Shown in pieces: positions 55,331 through 64,000 of a DNA stretch of 64,000 bases (position 1 is its first letter; the number at the start of each line of letters is the position of its first letter). The stretch is from an uncultured Chlorobiaceae bacterium (lineage in GTDB: Bacteria > Bacteroidota > Chlorobiia > Chlorobiales > Chlorobiaceae), in contig CAITSZ010000046.1 in assembly GCA_903895195.1 (NCBI GenBank), positions 1 through 64,000 of the forward strand, in the 5' to 3' direction. Both the position numbers and the translations under genes were made by a program. The notes under the pieces were generated by a model. The model was given only the letters and a program-made list of their open reading frames with translations. It was not told the origin of the DNA and searched no databases.

Positions 55331-56018
55331 CATAAAAAATCTTAATGCCGGATACGGCGAAATGCCTGTACTGAAGGATATCAACATCACTATTGCCCAA
55401 GGTGAGATAGTTTCAGTTGTAGGCAGTAACGGCGCAGGAAAGTCGACGCTGCTCAAGGCAATTTCAGGTCTGATAAAGTCAAAAGGTACAATCACGTACA
55501 ACAACGAATCACTTCATACTCTTGCTGCGCATACGATAGTGCATCGTGGAATTATACATGTCCCTGAAGGCCGGAAAATTTTTCCTGAAATGAGTGTTAC
55601 TGAAAACCTCATTATGGGAGGTTATCTCCATCCAAAAGATCGGAAAAAGAACATGGAGCATGTTTTTGCCTTGTTTCCAAAACTTGCTGATCGCCGCAGT
55701 CAGCTTGGAGGGACAATGTCTGGCGGAGAACAGCAGATGCTTGCCATCGGGAGAGGATTGATGGGCAATCCGAAACTGCTTCTTCTTGATGAACCAAGTC
55801 TTGGCTTGTCGCCTTTGTTCACCGAAGTGGTGTTCGGCGCAATTCAAAGCATAAACAAAAGCGGCGTTACCGTGCTTCTTGTAGAACAGAACGTCTATCA
55901 GTCACTGAGTATCAGCAACAAAGGATACGTTATCGAAATCGGCTCTATTGTGCTCACAGGAACAGGGGAAGATCTTCTGAATAACCAGGATGTCAAGAAA
56001 GCGTTTCTGGGGATGTAA
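55323..56018 (+). CDS. livF: Branched-chain amino-acid ABC ATPase LivF
   Basis: A 231-residue ATPase with Walker A GSNGAGKSTLLKAISG, signature TMSGGEQQMLAIGRGL and Walker B LLLLDEPSLGLSP. I chose the ATG at 55323, which follows GGAGGTGG; an upstream ATG at 55308 is less likely. It is the last gene of the transporter operon and is followed by a broken antitoxin gene. Confidence 0.94.
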   Translation: MLNIKNLNAGYGEMPVLKDINITIAQGEIVSVVGSNGAGKSTLLKAISGLIKSKGTITYNNESLHTLAAHTIVHRGIIHVPEGRKIFPEMSVTENLIMGGYLHPKDRKKNMEHVFALFPKLADRRSQLGGTMSGGEQQMLAIGRGLMGNPKLLLLDEPSLGLSPLFTEVVFGAIQSINKSGVTVLLVEQNVYQSLSISNKGYVIEIGSIVLTGTGEDLLNNQDVKKAFLGM

Positions 56019-56029
56019 GTTGCGATGAA

Positions 56030-56230
56030 ATGAAATCAATACGAATTAATCATCATTTGTATGAGCAAGCCAAACTAAAAGCTGTGGCTGAGCATCGCAT
56101 AGATGCCAAATAGATAGAGTTTTGGGCTCAGGTGGGTCGTGCCGTTTTTCCCTAGAGTGGTCGGAGATGATATGGTCAGTCGGTTGGTATGACTGAAGGG
56201 AACTCTGCTCGTACGAGAAATTATATCTGG
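56030..56230 (+). pseudogene. Degraded ParD-like antitoxin gene
   Basis: The frame from the ATG at 56030 reads MKSIRINHHLYEQAKLKAVAEHR, has a stop at 56111, and continues in frame with IEFWAQVGRA before further stops. This is the layout of ParD-like ribbon-helix-helix antitoxins (L-Y-x-x-A...x-x-Q-x-E-F-W-x-x-x-G). It is inactivated by stops and no toxin partner is intact. Confidence 0.6.
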
Positions 56231-56943
56231 ACATTAATACTGCAACTAAATTCTTTTCAATAAGTTACAGTGCGACAAGTAAAAAATCCAATCTTTCCTA
56301 TTTTTATTTAGAATCTTTTTTATATATTCAGTAAGTATATAAATAATACACCAACCTACATCCTATCTGTACATAGTAGTTCCGTAGTAACTGTTGTGAC
56401 CTTATACATCGTATTGTTCTTAGAGATTTTTTTGTTTGACTTGACTAAAACTACAGAATCGTTTTTTAGGATAGGTTATCTCTCATTTATTAGTTGCTGT
56501 TGCTTGTAGTTGCATTATTATTTCTTACCCACAAGAAGAAAGCAATGACTGAGGAACTCTTAAGCGCTACGTTTCAACTCAATCATTCTTAAAAGGATAT
56601 CGTTCTTCTTAAGAGATTAGTAAGTGATATTACCGAATTGCCAGAACTCTACGAAATGGATGCTATGCATGGCGTTACGTCAATGCTTTGCTATGCTCTT
56701 AATCAAAAAGCGCTAACCTCAATTCTCCCGCAGGATGGTTACAAAAGATTCTACCTCATATGCCTAAAAATATATCTCATAGTTCAAGACCTACTTGCGT
56801 TCCATGATACGAAGTGTCTTTAAGCAAAGTCTGCGCATTAACGGTTAAATTTGGCTAAAGGGCTGAATTAATAGATTTCCAATAAATCTGAAGTCCTGTA
56901 AAATAGTGGAAGTTAACGGCAGAACTCAAAACATCATACACTC
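56231..56943. other. AT-rich non-coding region with a decayed reading frame
   Basis: About 700 bp. A frame beginning at 56545 (MTEELLSATFQLN) is broken by a stop and resumes as DIVLLKRLVSDITELPELYE up to 56823, with no domain I know. The composition becomes clearly AT-rich towards 56900, marking the left edge of the sulfur-gene cassette. Confidence 0.4.
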
Positions 56944-57948
56944 ATGAATAAATTAGTTGAAACAATTAATCAATTAAAAAAAAACAATGAGTACGACTGT
57001 ATATTAATGTTTAGCGGAGGAAAAGACAGTTCTTATTTATTATATCATCTTGCAGTTGAATTGAAATTAAGAGTAATGACAGTAACATTGACTCATAATT
57101 TTATGCCGAAAGAAACACTTGAAAATATAGAGTCATTTGCTGGCAGGTTTGCAAAGAAACACGTTACAATAGAGAATTTATGGTTAAATAAATCAGGTAA
57201 ACATTTTCTTGAAACATGGATAAATAAACCCGATGAAGGAAGTTTAATTACGTTATGTACAGGTTGTAGATTAGGTCTTATTAAGCCAATTATAGAGACA
57301 GCTAAAAAAGAAAAGATCAATGTAGTTGTTTCTGGTGAAACCCCTTTTGAAGCAACTGATGCCCGAACAAGCCTTGTTAACTACCCAAAAGGGAAAAAAG
57401 GTCAAATATATTTTATAATAGGGTATTTTAGGCTTATCATAAGAAACCCAAGTCTACTTAAAAATCTAAATGCATTTATGAATCAATTAGTGGAGTTTTA
57501 TTATTACAAAAATAAAAAGACTATCTATAATAAAAATAAAATCAATCGAGTTTATCCGTTTTATGATGATTGTATTTATGACGAAACAAAAATTATTGAA
57601 AAACTTTTAGAGCTTGGTTGGAAAAAGCCAACATCTACAACCAATAATTCCTATTGGCGTTCAGATTGTGATATGTACGCAATAAGACATTATTTTTATA
57701 ACCAAGTTGCTGGGTATAATGAAATGAAAGACTATTACGGCAAACTATATGAAAGTAAAATGATTAGTGAAGAATATTTGCTAATGAATATCCATAGACA
57801 TTATGAAAAAGAAGAGATAATTAATTTACTAAGGAAATTAGGTATACCGATAAAAGCACTGAATAAATACGAAGAATTTGTTAAAAACTTTGGTAATTCC
57901 GACATACCATATCCAGCATGCGGTAGTTGCAAAGGGTTGGTTTCATAG
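56944..57948 (+). CDS. PP-loop ATPase of a sulfur-transfer cassette
   Basis: A 334-residue N-type ATP pyrophosphatase. The PP-loop FSGGKDSSYLLYHL is at residues 23-36. Two cysteine pairs stand out: LCTGCRLG (Cys105, Cys108) and the C-terminal PACGSCKG (Cys326, Cys329). The second half (GWKKPTST, YWRSDCDMYAIRH) resembles the tail of adenylating amidotransferase/thiolase-like PP-loop proteins. It probably adenylates a substrate that then receives sulfur or an amide nitrogen. SufE and SufS genes follow at once. Codon use is very AT-rich compared with the rest of the window. The substrate is unknown. Confidence 0.8.
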   Translation: MNKLVETINQLKKNNEYDCILMFSGGKDSSYLLYHLAVELKLRVMTVTLTHNFMPKETLENIESFAGRFAKKHVTIENLWLNKSGKHFLETWINKPDEGSLITLCTGCRLGLIKPIIETAKKEKINVVVSGETPFEATDARTSLVNYPKGKKGQIYFIIGYFRLIIRNPSLLKNLNAFMNQLVEFYYYKNKKTIYNKNKINRVYPFYDDCIYDETKIIEKLLELGWKKPTSTTNNSYWRSDCDMYAIRHYFYNQVAGYNEMKDYYGKLYESKMISEEYLLMNIHRHYEKEEIINLLRKLGIPIKALNKYEEFVKNFGNSDIPYPACGSCKGLVS

Positions 57949-57988
57949 TATATAATTTCTTTTCAGTTTATACAATTGAAAAACTAAA

Positions 57989-58402
57989 ATGAGTATACAA
58001 GCAAAGCAGGATGAAATAATAGCAGAGTTTTCCTCCTTCAACTCACCAGTCGACAGATATGATCATATCATTAAAATTGCAAAGGAGCTGCCAATTATTG
58101 AGAAACAATATAAAAACGAAGATTGTCTTATTAAGGGATGCCAATCAAAAGTTTGGTTGCACTCAGAATTCAATAATAACATAGTTGCTTTTACCGCTGA
58201 TAGTGATACTGTTATAACAAAAGGGATTATTGCCTTGTTAATTCGTGTTTTATCTGGCCATACACCAAAAGAAATATTTGAATCAGATTTATATTTTATA
58301 GATAAGATTGGTATGAATAAGCTTTTTTCACCAATAAGAAACAACGGTTTATTGGAAATGGTTAAGCAAATTAAATTATATTCTAAACAATATATGGGCT
58401 AA
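57989..58402 (+). CDS. sufE: SufE-family sulfur acceptor
   Basis: A 137-residue SufE that takes persulfide sulfur from SufS. The acceptor cysteine is in IKGCQSKVWL near residue 51. It is AT-rich and placed between the PP-loop and SufS genes, which suggests that it hands sulfur to the PP-loop enzyme rather than to an Fe-S scaffold: no sufBCD genes are here. Confidence 0.9.
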   Translation: MSIQAKQDEIIAEFSSFNSPVDRYDHIIKIAKELPIIEKQYKNEDCLIKGCQSKVWLHSEFNNNIVAFTADSDTVITKGIIALLIRVLSGHTPKEIFESDLYFIDKIGMNKLFSPIRNNGLLEMVKQIKLYSKQYMG

Positions 58403-58439
58403 TAATTATATTTTTTAAAAAAAGGCAGCATTCTGATAG

Positions 58440-59657
58440 ATGTTAAACATTAAAAAAATCAGACGCGATTTCCCCATTCTCAAAAGAAAAATCTACGGCC
58501 ACCCTCTAGTTTATTTTGATAATGCTGCTACAACTCAAAAACCTCAGAAAGTAATCGATACCATTAATAAATTTTATATATATTCAAATAGCAATATTCA
58601 CAGAGGCGCTCATTATATGTCTGATGAGGCTACAATCTCTTACGAAAAAGTAAGGGCAAGTGTTAAATCTTTTATTAATTCAAAACATTTAGAGGAAATA
58701 ATATTTACAAAAGGAACAACTGATAGTATAAATCTCGTTGCCTCATCATTCGGGAGGCTTATTATTAGTGAAGGTGATGAAATAATAATTACAATTATGG
58801 AGCACCATTCAAATATTGTTCCATGGCAGATGATTTGTGAAGAAAAAAAGGCAAAACTATTAACTATTCCTATAAATGATAAAGGAGGTATGTTATTTGA
58901 TGAATTCGAGAAACTACTATCCATTAAAACAAAATTTATAGCAATTACTCACGTTTCAAATACATTAGGAACAATAAATCCCATAAAAAAAATAATTAAT
59001 AAGGCCCACTTATTTAATGTTCCTGTTTTAATAGATGGAGCACAAGCCGTTGCTCATACTAAAATTGATGTACAAGATTTAGATTGCGACTTTTATGTAT
59101 TTTCTGCGCATAAAATGTATGCCTCGACTGGTGTAGGAATTCTTTATGGTAAAGAAAAATGGCTAAATGAAATGCCTCCTTATCAAGGAGGCGGTAGCAT
59201 GATAAAGTCTGTTAATATAAATAAATCCATTTACTCTGAATTACCTCATAAATTTGAAGCTGGCACACCAAATATAGCAGGTATTATGAGTATAGATCCA
59301 GCTATATTATATATGGAAGATGTTGGCTTACATGAAATTGAAGATTATGAGCATCAGTTATTGGAATATGCTACTCAGGAAATTATGAAAATTAAAGGCG
59401 TTAGCATTATAGGTATAATGGATGATAAAACTAGTATTCTGTCATTTATTGTAGATGGTAAACATCCTTCAGATATTGGTATTATATTAGATAAATTAGG
59501 AGTTGCGGTCAGAACAGGGCATCATTGTACAGAACCACTAATGCGCTGTTTAAATATTTCTGGTACAGTGAGAGCATCATTCGCTTTTTATAACACCTTT
59601 CAAGAAGTGGATATATTTATAAATGCGGTTAAGTTAGCTATAAAGATGTTAAATTAG
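58440..59657 (+). CDS. sufS: SufS-type cysteine desulfurase
   Basis: A 405-residue group II cysteine desulfurase. The PLP lysine is in FSAHKMYASTGVG and the active-site cysteine in VRTGHHCTEPLMRC; FDNAATTQKP opens the family. It releases sulfur from cysteine and passes it to SufE. It is the third gene of the AT-rich cassette, read in the same direction with gaps of about 40 bp. Confidence 0.93.
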   Translation: MLNIKKIRRDFPILKRKIYGHPLVYFDNAATTQKPQKVIDTINKFYIYSNSNIHRGAHYMSDEATISYEKVRASVKSFINSKHLEEIIFTKGTTDSINLVASSFGRLIISEGDEIIITIMEHHSNIVPWQMICEEKKAKLLTIPINDKGGMLFDEFEKLLSIKTKFIAITHVSNTLGTINPIKKIINKAHLFNVPVLIDGAQAVAHTKIDVQDLDCDFYVFSAHKMYASTGVGILYGKEKWLNEMPPYQGGGSMIKSVNINKSIYSELPHKFEAGTPNIAGIMSIDPAILYMEDVGLHEIEDYEHQLLEYATQEIMKIKGVSIIGIMDDKTSILSFIVDGKHPSDIGIILDKLGVAVRTGHHCTEPLMRCLNISGTVRASFAFYNTFQEVDIFINAVKLAIKMLN

Positions 59658-59770
59658 AGCATTTGCTTTGAATTCAATTGGTCATCGACATATTCGTCAG
59701 GTTTTAAATGGGGTTTGTTTATATTTGCTTTACATAATATATATTATACAACAAATGATGTACAAAAGAA

Positions 59771-59798
59771 AGGAGAAGGTTTAATGGATCCTTCTCCT
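59771..59798 (-). terminator. Hairpin closing the TPM-LemA transcript
   Basis: AGGAGAAGG (59771-59779) pairs with CCTTCTCCT (59790-59798). On the minus strand it is followed by a T-rich stretch, so it probably ends the minus-strand transcript. Confidence 0.55.
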
Positions 59799-59831
59799 GA
59801 AATTCTTGATGCTATTGGTACGATTGTGCTT

Positions 59832-60512
59832 CTACCAATCGTCTGAAGAACCGCCACCGCCGAAGCTTCCGCCGCCTCCACTGAAACTGTCGTCGTTGCC
59901 GCCTCCGCCTCCGCCAAAACCAGTGCCTCCGCCGAAGTACCCTCCACCAATACCACCGCCGAAAAATCTTCGGAAAATCTGAAAAATAAAAAAGATCACC
60001 AGGAAAATGATTCCAAGCAAAGGCATTGAAGGAGAATCCCCCTTACGTCCTGCCTTTGGCGTTCCCTTGTATTCCCCATGAACGGCTGCAATAATTGCCG
60101 TAACGCCTTTAGTGAACCCTGCATCAAACTGACCGGCTTTAAAAGCAGGAACAATCTCATTCCTTGTGATATGTCCTGAAACAAGATCTGTCAGTTTGCC
60201 TTCGAGGCCAAAGCCTACCTCAATGCGCACCTTATGGTCATCTTTCGAGACAATGAGCAGAACTCCGTTATCTTTGCCTTTCTGACCTATTTTCCATGCC
60301 TCGACTACGCGAATAGAGAAATCTTCTATTACGTCGCCCTTAAGCGATGGAACGGTAAGAATAACAATCTGCGTGGACTCAGCTGTTTCAAACTGCTTGA
60401 TCTTTGCTTCAAGCTCAGCCTTGACAGGCGCAGAAATCATTCCGGCATAATCATTTACCCGTCCAGAAAGGGCGGGCACAGGAAGTGCTGCAAAGAGATT
60501 GCTTAACGTCAT
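59832..60512 (-). CDS. TPM-domain membrane protein (YgcG family)
   Basis: 226 residues from the ATG: a TPM domain (LSGRVNDYAGMISAPVKAE, VLLIVSKDDHKVRIEVGFGLE), one hydrophobic span (LGIIFLVIFFIFQIF) and a glycine-rich tail ending SSDDW. The frame is open for 29 more codons upstream to a CTG at 60599, just inside the lemA stop. Those residues (SIITRV, then WAVSTILLVAVLQF) would complete a signal peptide, so a non-ATG start coupled to lemA is likely. LemA/TPM pairs are common; their exact role is unclear. Confidence 0.87.
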   Translation of the reverse strand: MTLSNLFAALPVPALSGRVNDYAGMISAPVKAELEAKIKQFETAESTQIVILTVPSLKGDVIEDFSIRVVEAWKIGQKGKDNGVLLIVSKDDHKVRIEVGFGLEGKLTDLVSGHITRNEIVPAFKAGQFDAGFTKGVTAIIAAVHGEYKGTPKAGRKGDSPSMPLLGIIFLVIFFIFQIFRRFFGGGIGGGYFGGGTGFGGGGGGNDDSFSGGGGSFGGGGSSDDW

Positions 60513-60595
60513 GAATTGCAGTACGGCGACAAGGAGGATCGTGGAAACTGCCCACGACCCTCTACCCGCTACTCGTGTTATGATACTTTTCCTGA

Positions 60596-61183
60596 TCAGA
60601 ATTTTACCCCCGGTACAACTTTAGCCGCTGCATCAGCCTTATAATACTCTTTTGGTTTCAACTTAAGAATCAGTGAGTTTGTAAGAGAGTTAGGAAACTG
60701 TCTGATTGAAAAATTAAAAGTTTCTGCAGTTCCATTATATCTCTGGCGTGCCACGCTGATACGGTTCTCTGTTCCCTCAAGCTGATTCTGCAGGTCCCTG
60801 AAGTTCTGGGTTGCCTTGAGTTCAGGATAGCGTTCGACCGTTACCATAAGGCGTGAAAGCGTTGATGATAGATTACCCTGTGCTTCACGGAATTTTGTCA
60901 TTGCTGCAGGGTCACTGAGCATTGCCGGAGTAAGCTGAATGCCTGTAGCTTTTGATCTTGCATCAATAACTGCGGTCAAGGTCTCTTTTTCAAAATTTGC
61001 TGCACCTTTGACTGTAGCTACCAGGTTAGGTACGAGATCAGCCCTGCGCTGCAACTGAGACTCAAGATCACCCCAGGAGCGGTTAACCGCCTCTTCATTC
61101 TGCTGAATGCTATTGTAGCCGCATCCCGACAGGGTGCTGAAAAAAAGAAAAAACGCAATTAGTTTAGCCAGTGTAGTTTTCAT
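60596..61183 (-). CDS. lemA: LemA-family lipoprotein
   Basis: A 195-residue LemA protein. The signal ends in a lipobox (STLSGC), and the coiled-coil domain has [20 protein letters not shown] and [11 protein letters not shown]. The family is usually encoded with a TPM-domain protein, as here. Confidence 0.92.
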   Translation of the reverse strand: MKTTLAKLIAFFLFFSTLSGCGYNSIQQNEEAVNRSWGDLESQLQRRADLVPNLVATVKGAANFEKETLTAVIDARSKATGIQLTPAMLSDPAAMTKFREAQGNLSSTLSRLMVTVERYPELKATQNFRDLQNQLEGTENRISVARQRYNGTAETFNFSIRQFPNSLTNSLILKLKPKEYYKADAAAKVVPGVKF

Positions 61184-61229
61184 AAATATCTTGCCTCATT
61201 TTTATTAATGCTGTTTATTTACATGCGAA

Positions 61230-61472
61230 TCACTTGTTAGATACTGTATCTTTTTCTTCACTCTTTTCTGCGGTTGTCTCTAAAGGTTTTTTAGGGGGCT
61301 CAGGCGCCTCCACAGCTTTATGGAATTCATCTTCAAGGTCAGCTTGCGCCTTTTTAAACTCCTTCATGCCTTTGCCGAGGCCTCGCATGAGTTCGGGCAA
61401 TTTCTGAGGGCCGAAAAACAGCAGCACAACAAAGAGAATAAGCAGTAATTCCTGTCCTCCCAATCCAAACAT
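61230..61472 (-). CDS. tatA: Twin-arginine translocase subunit TatA/E
   Basis: An 80-residue TatA-type protein: an N-terminal membrane helix ([20 protein letters not shown] with the conserved FGPQKLPEL hinge), an amphipathic helix and an acidic/lysine-rich tail. It forms the pore for folded proteins with TatC, which is encoded elsewhere. Confidence 0.92.
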   Translation of the reverse strand: MFGLGGQELLLILFVVLLFFGPQKLPELMRGLGKGMKEFKKAQADLEDEFHKAVEAPEPPKKPLETTAEKSEEKDTVSNK

Positions 61473-61611
61473 ATATCAATCCCCTCTCGTTAATTAATCA
61501 AGAACTCTTTTCAGTACTTCCAAAATATACAATTGAAACAAACTCTAAAACAAAACATATTTTACTGCAGTACTCCTTTATCCATAAAGTCGGCAACCAC
61601 ACTCCCCTGCT

Positions 61612-63630
61612 TTACAATGTTGTGAGATCGGCAACTACTCCTGCAGCTTCATTGAGCAGAACATCCCTGGTTAGACCCTTTGCCGCATTCTGATCGGGAA
61701 CCCATTGCTTTTCAATCTTTTTAATGGTTTCTATTTCAGATTTAAACGCTGTGTCCTGAAGTGATACTGCCTTTTTATTGCGGATATGGTCAAGTGTTTT
61801 CAAATCCTGCAGATAGGTCTGATAGAGAGTGTTTTTAGATGCCCGTTCTGCTTCTTTTTCACGGAGCTTGTTTATTTTTTCAAGAGTGACCTCCGCAGTT
61901 GGATGATAGAGAGTCGAGGTTATCGTACTCCAGGGCAGACTGCTGGTATAGGTATCCTCTCCAATAGTTGCAGTATCGATCATGGAAGGCATGGTAATGT
62001 CGGGCACAACGCCCTTGTGCTGTGTGCTGCCTCCCGATATCCGGTAAAACTTTGCAATGGTGAGTTTTATCTCCCCAAGCTCAGGGGACTTTTCAAAGAA
62101 GGTTATCGGACGTACTATTTTTATGATGCTTTGAACTGTCCCCTTTCCAAACGTTCTCTCTCCTATGATAACACCACGACCGTAATCCTGGATTGCAGCA
62201 GCAAATATTTCAGAAGCTGACGCACTGTATCGGTTGACAAGGATGGCAAGGGTGCCGCTATATTGCTGTCGGGTGTCCTGATCATTAAGTACTGAATTGG
62301 CTCCAGCTGAGTTACTTATCTGTACCACAGGTCCGCTTGGTATGAAGAGTCCGGTGACCTTGACGGCCTCTTCGAGTGATCCTCCGCCGTTATTTCTAAC
62401 ATCGATAACTATACCGTCAACATGCTCGGCCTTCAATTCATTAAGAATGCGGCTTACATCACGGCTGGTGCTTGCGTAATTACTACTCTTTTTTTGCTGA
62501 CCATCGAAGTCGAGGTAAAATGATGGTATGGTAATAATACCGATTTTCCTCCCACCCTCTTGAATGATTGCTTTCTTTGCCGCCTGTTCCTGCAGATCAA
62601 CCTTGTCGCGCAGGAGTTGAATGATTTTTACCGGACCAAGGCCAGCCTGACTTGATGGAATAATTTTCAGTCTGACTATAGTGCCTTTTTTCCCACGGAT
62701 ACGTTTGACAACATCATTGATTCTCCATCCTATGACATCAACAATCTCTGCTGTTTTACCCTGTCCGACGCCAACAATTTTATCACCTTTTCTTAAAAGA
62801 TTGCTTTTGAATGCAGGGCCACCGGGAATGACCTCATTAACTACGGTATATTCAGCCTCAGTCTGCAGTTTAGCTCCTATTCCTTCAAGAGAACGACTCA
62901 TGTCAATCTGGAAGTTTTCATACTCCTCGGGTGAGAAATAGCTTGTATGAGGATCAAATGATGTTGTCAACGCATTGATATAGGCCTGAAAAGCATCATC
63001 AGGCTTCTGATGGTTCAGAACGTTAAGGCGGCTCTTAAAGCTTTTGACAAGGGCACTGCGAATGGCTTTTTTACTTTCTCCGGAGTATTTCAGGTTAAGC
63101 CATTGATATTTCAGCTCTTTTTTCCAGCGATCCGTCAGTTGGGTTTGGGTTGAAAGCCATTTCCCCCCCTTAGGTTCCAACGCAAGCGTATCGGGTGCTG
63201 CAAAATTAAAATGAACTGTATCAATTGCTGCCCTCATAAAGAGCATTCTTTCTTTTGCCCGAGTGAGAAAGCGGTTATATATGGCGAATCCTGCCTCTGC
63301 CTGGCCGGCAAGGAAGTCATCATCTATCTTCTTTCCATATTCTTTTCTCAGACTTTCGATATCGCTTGCCAGAAAATAGCTTCTGCTGGCATCAAGATTA
63401 TCGATATAACGATTGAATATCTCTGTAGAGAGAGAGTCATTAACCGATACCTTCCTGTAATGGCTGTGCTGTAAATATTGGGAAATATATTTACAGGCCT
63501 CATCCTCAACAGCGGTAGGCTTGAGTGTTGCGCTGGCTTTGATTGGTAATGAGGGGGCCGCAGTTCTGGCAACAACCGTAAAAGCACACCCTGCGACAAT
63601 GGCAAGAAAAAGCAGACTTTTTTTTAACAT
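61612..63630 (-). CDS. prc: Tail-specific protease Prc/CtpA (S41A)
   Basis: A 672-residue exported protease. I start at the ATG at 63630, which opens a signal peptide (MLKKSLLFLAIVAGCAF); the frame extends to 63669. An N-terminal helical domain, a PDZ domain (GIGAKLQTEAEYTVVNEVIP), the S41 core with catalytic Ser in RYSASASEIFAAAIQD and Lys in GERTFGKGTVQSI, and the C-terminal Prc domain follow. It cleaves proteins near their C-terminus in the periplasm. Confidence 0.93.
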   Translation of the reverse strand: MLKKSLLFLAIVAGCAFTVVARTAAPSLPIKASATLKPTAVEDEACKYISQYLQHSHYRKVSVNDSLSTEIFNRYIDNLDASRSYFLASDIESLRKEYGKKIDDDFLAGQAEAGFAIYNRFLTRAKERMLFMRAAIDTVHFNFAAPDTLALEPKGGKWLSTQTQLTDRWKKELKYQWLNLKYSGESKKAIRSALVKSFKSRLNVLNHQKPDDAFQAYINALTTSFDPHTSYFSPEEYENFQIDMSRSLEGIGAKLQTEAEYTVVNEVIPGGPAFKSNLLRKGDKIVGVGQGKTAEIVDVIGWRINDVVKRIRGKKGTIVRLKIIPSSQAGLGPVKIIQLLRDKVDLQEQAAKKAIIQEGGRKIGIITIPSFYLDFDGQQKKSSNYASTSRDVSRILNELKAEHVDGIVIDVRNNGGGSLEEAVKVTGLFIPSGPVVQISNSAGANSVLNDQDTRQQYSGTLAILVNRYSASASEIFAAAIQDYGRGVIIGERTFGKGTVQSIIKIVRPITFFEKSPELGEIKLTIAKFYRISGGSTQHKGVVPDITMPSMIDTATIGEDTYTSSLPWSTITSTLYHPTAEVTLEKINKLREKEAERASKNTLYQTYLQDLKTLDHIRNKKAVSLQDTAFKSEIETIKKIEKQWVPDQNAAKGLTRDVLLNEAAGVVADLTTL

Positions 63631-63761
63631 GTTTTGACTATATGGACTATTGTTATACCGGAACATCAAAACTGTTCTCTCTCTTTAGGCCGACTGCCGC
63701 CTGTCAGAAAAGGTGGTGTTTTACTTGCAAAGAGTAAAGAGGTTATAACCCGTAATACTGG

Positions 63762-64000
63762 TTATGAGTAAACCCAAACATGAGCGGGTGGAATATTCTG
63801 CAGAACAAATCGCTTCCGTTTTTTACTTTCAAAATTTACCTCCCCTAAAGGATCAGTCAACCCATAAGTAAATATAACGCACCATTTTAATAATCCCTTG
63901 CTGTAGAGATCATTTAACAGAGGAATAAATGATAATTTGAATGGATTGTTAATGAGAGGAATTGATACAACCAGGCCTACCCGCTCATTAATCTTTTTAA
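63762..64000 (-). CDS. C-terminal part of an unrecognised gene, cut by the right edge
   Basis: A frame open from the right edge to a TAA at 63762-63764. It gives 78 residues, with VGLVVSIPLINNPFKL, YSKGLLKWCVIFTYG and a basic KKRKRF patch. Codon use and composition are protein-like, but I do not recognise a family. The start lies outside the window. Confidence 0.5.
   Translation of the reverse strand, partial: KKINERVGLVVSIPLINNPFKLSFIPLLNDLYSKGLLKWCVIFTYGLTDPLGEVNFESKKRKRFVLQNIPPAHVWVYS

Noticed and set aside
56944-59657. Dnd phosphorothioate DNA-modification system
   Set aside because: A cysteine desulfurase and a PP-loop ATPase are present, but no DndB/D/E-like genes, and the desulfurase is SufS type with SufE.

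Overview
The window comes from a green sulfur bacterium (Chlorobiaceae, Chlorobium/Pelodictyon type). The evidence is a cluster of small chlorosome-envelope proteins (CsmB/CsmF and CsmA/CsmE families, 18.6-20.6 kb), a ferredoxin-type divinyl reductase-like protein (BciB family), an ArsA-type ATPase and a B12-radical SAM protein next to the chlorosome genes, a menaquinone gene (menE) and a small membrane-anchored cytochrome c. I cannot name the species from sequence alone.

Layout. 0.4-3.3 kb: a five-PAS soluble histidine kinase whose catalytic domain carries an inserted intergenic-type repeat. 3.3-11.2 kb, minus strand: a Nif11-like remnant, menE, and an arginine operon read argC-argJ-argB-argF-argR-argG, with an ArgR box and an attenuator-like hairpin in the argC leader. 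11.5-15 kb: a phosphate-binding-type lipoprotein, a GGDEF cyclase and a LolC/E-type permease, tightly spaced. 15-20.7 kb: B12-radical SAM protein, ArsA-type ATPase and the chlorosome cluster, which includes a 99-residue protein with an unrelated N-terminus and a CsmA/CsmE-type C-terminal tail. 21-23.5 kb: cyclophilin, a metal-efflux-type permease and its SmtB/ArsR regulator with two matching operators. 23.7-30.2 kb: orphan histidine kinase, nitroreductase, BciB/HCAR-type reductase convergent with a NYC1/NOL-type (chlorophyll b reductase) SDR, RNase II-type exonuclease, HU/IHF. 30.6-45.2 kb: a DNA-end-processing block (SbcD-like, YhaN/SbcC-like, a PH-domain membrane protein, RecC, RecB, RecD) with a truncated BRO/DinD-like gene between recC and recB.

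45.2-56 kb: cytochrome c, a tiny winged-helix protein, and a branched-chain amino-acid ABC transporter whose binding-protein gene is separated from livHMGF by a 5.5 kb accessory island. The island holds a BrnTA toxin-antitoxin pair, an IS21-family element inserted into a DUF1016 nuclease remnant with a 5 bp target duplication, an intact DUF1016 nuclease gene and a truncated type I specificity subunit. A broken ParD-like antitoxin follows livF. 56.9-59.7 kb: a strikingly AT-rich three-gene cassette (PP-loop ATPase, SufE, SufS) that looks horizontally acquired and may be a dedicated sulfur-transfer pathway. 59.8-63.7 kb, minus strand: TPM-domain protein, LemA, TatA and a Prc/CtpA-type tail-specific protease. 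A partial unrecognised gene runs off the right edge.

No rRNA, tRNA or CRISPR array was recognised.
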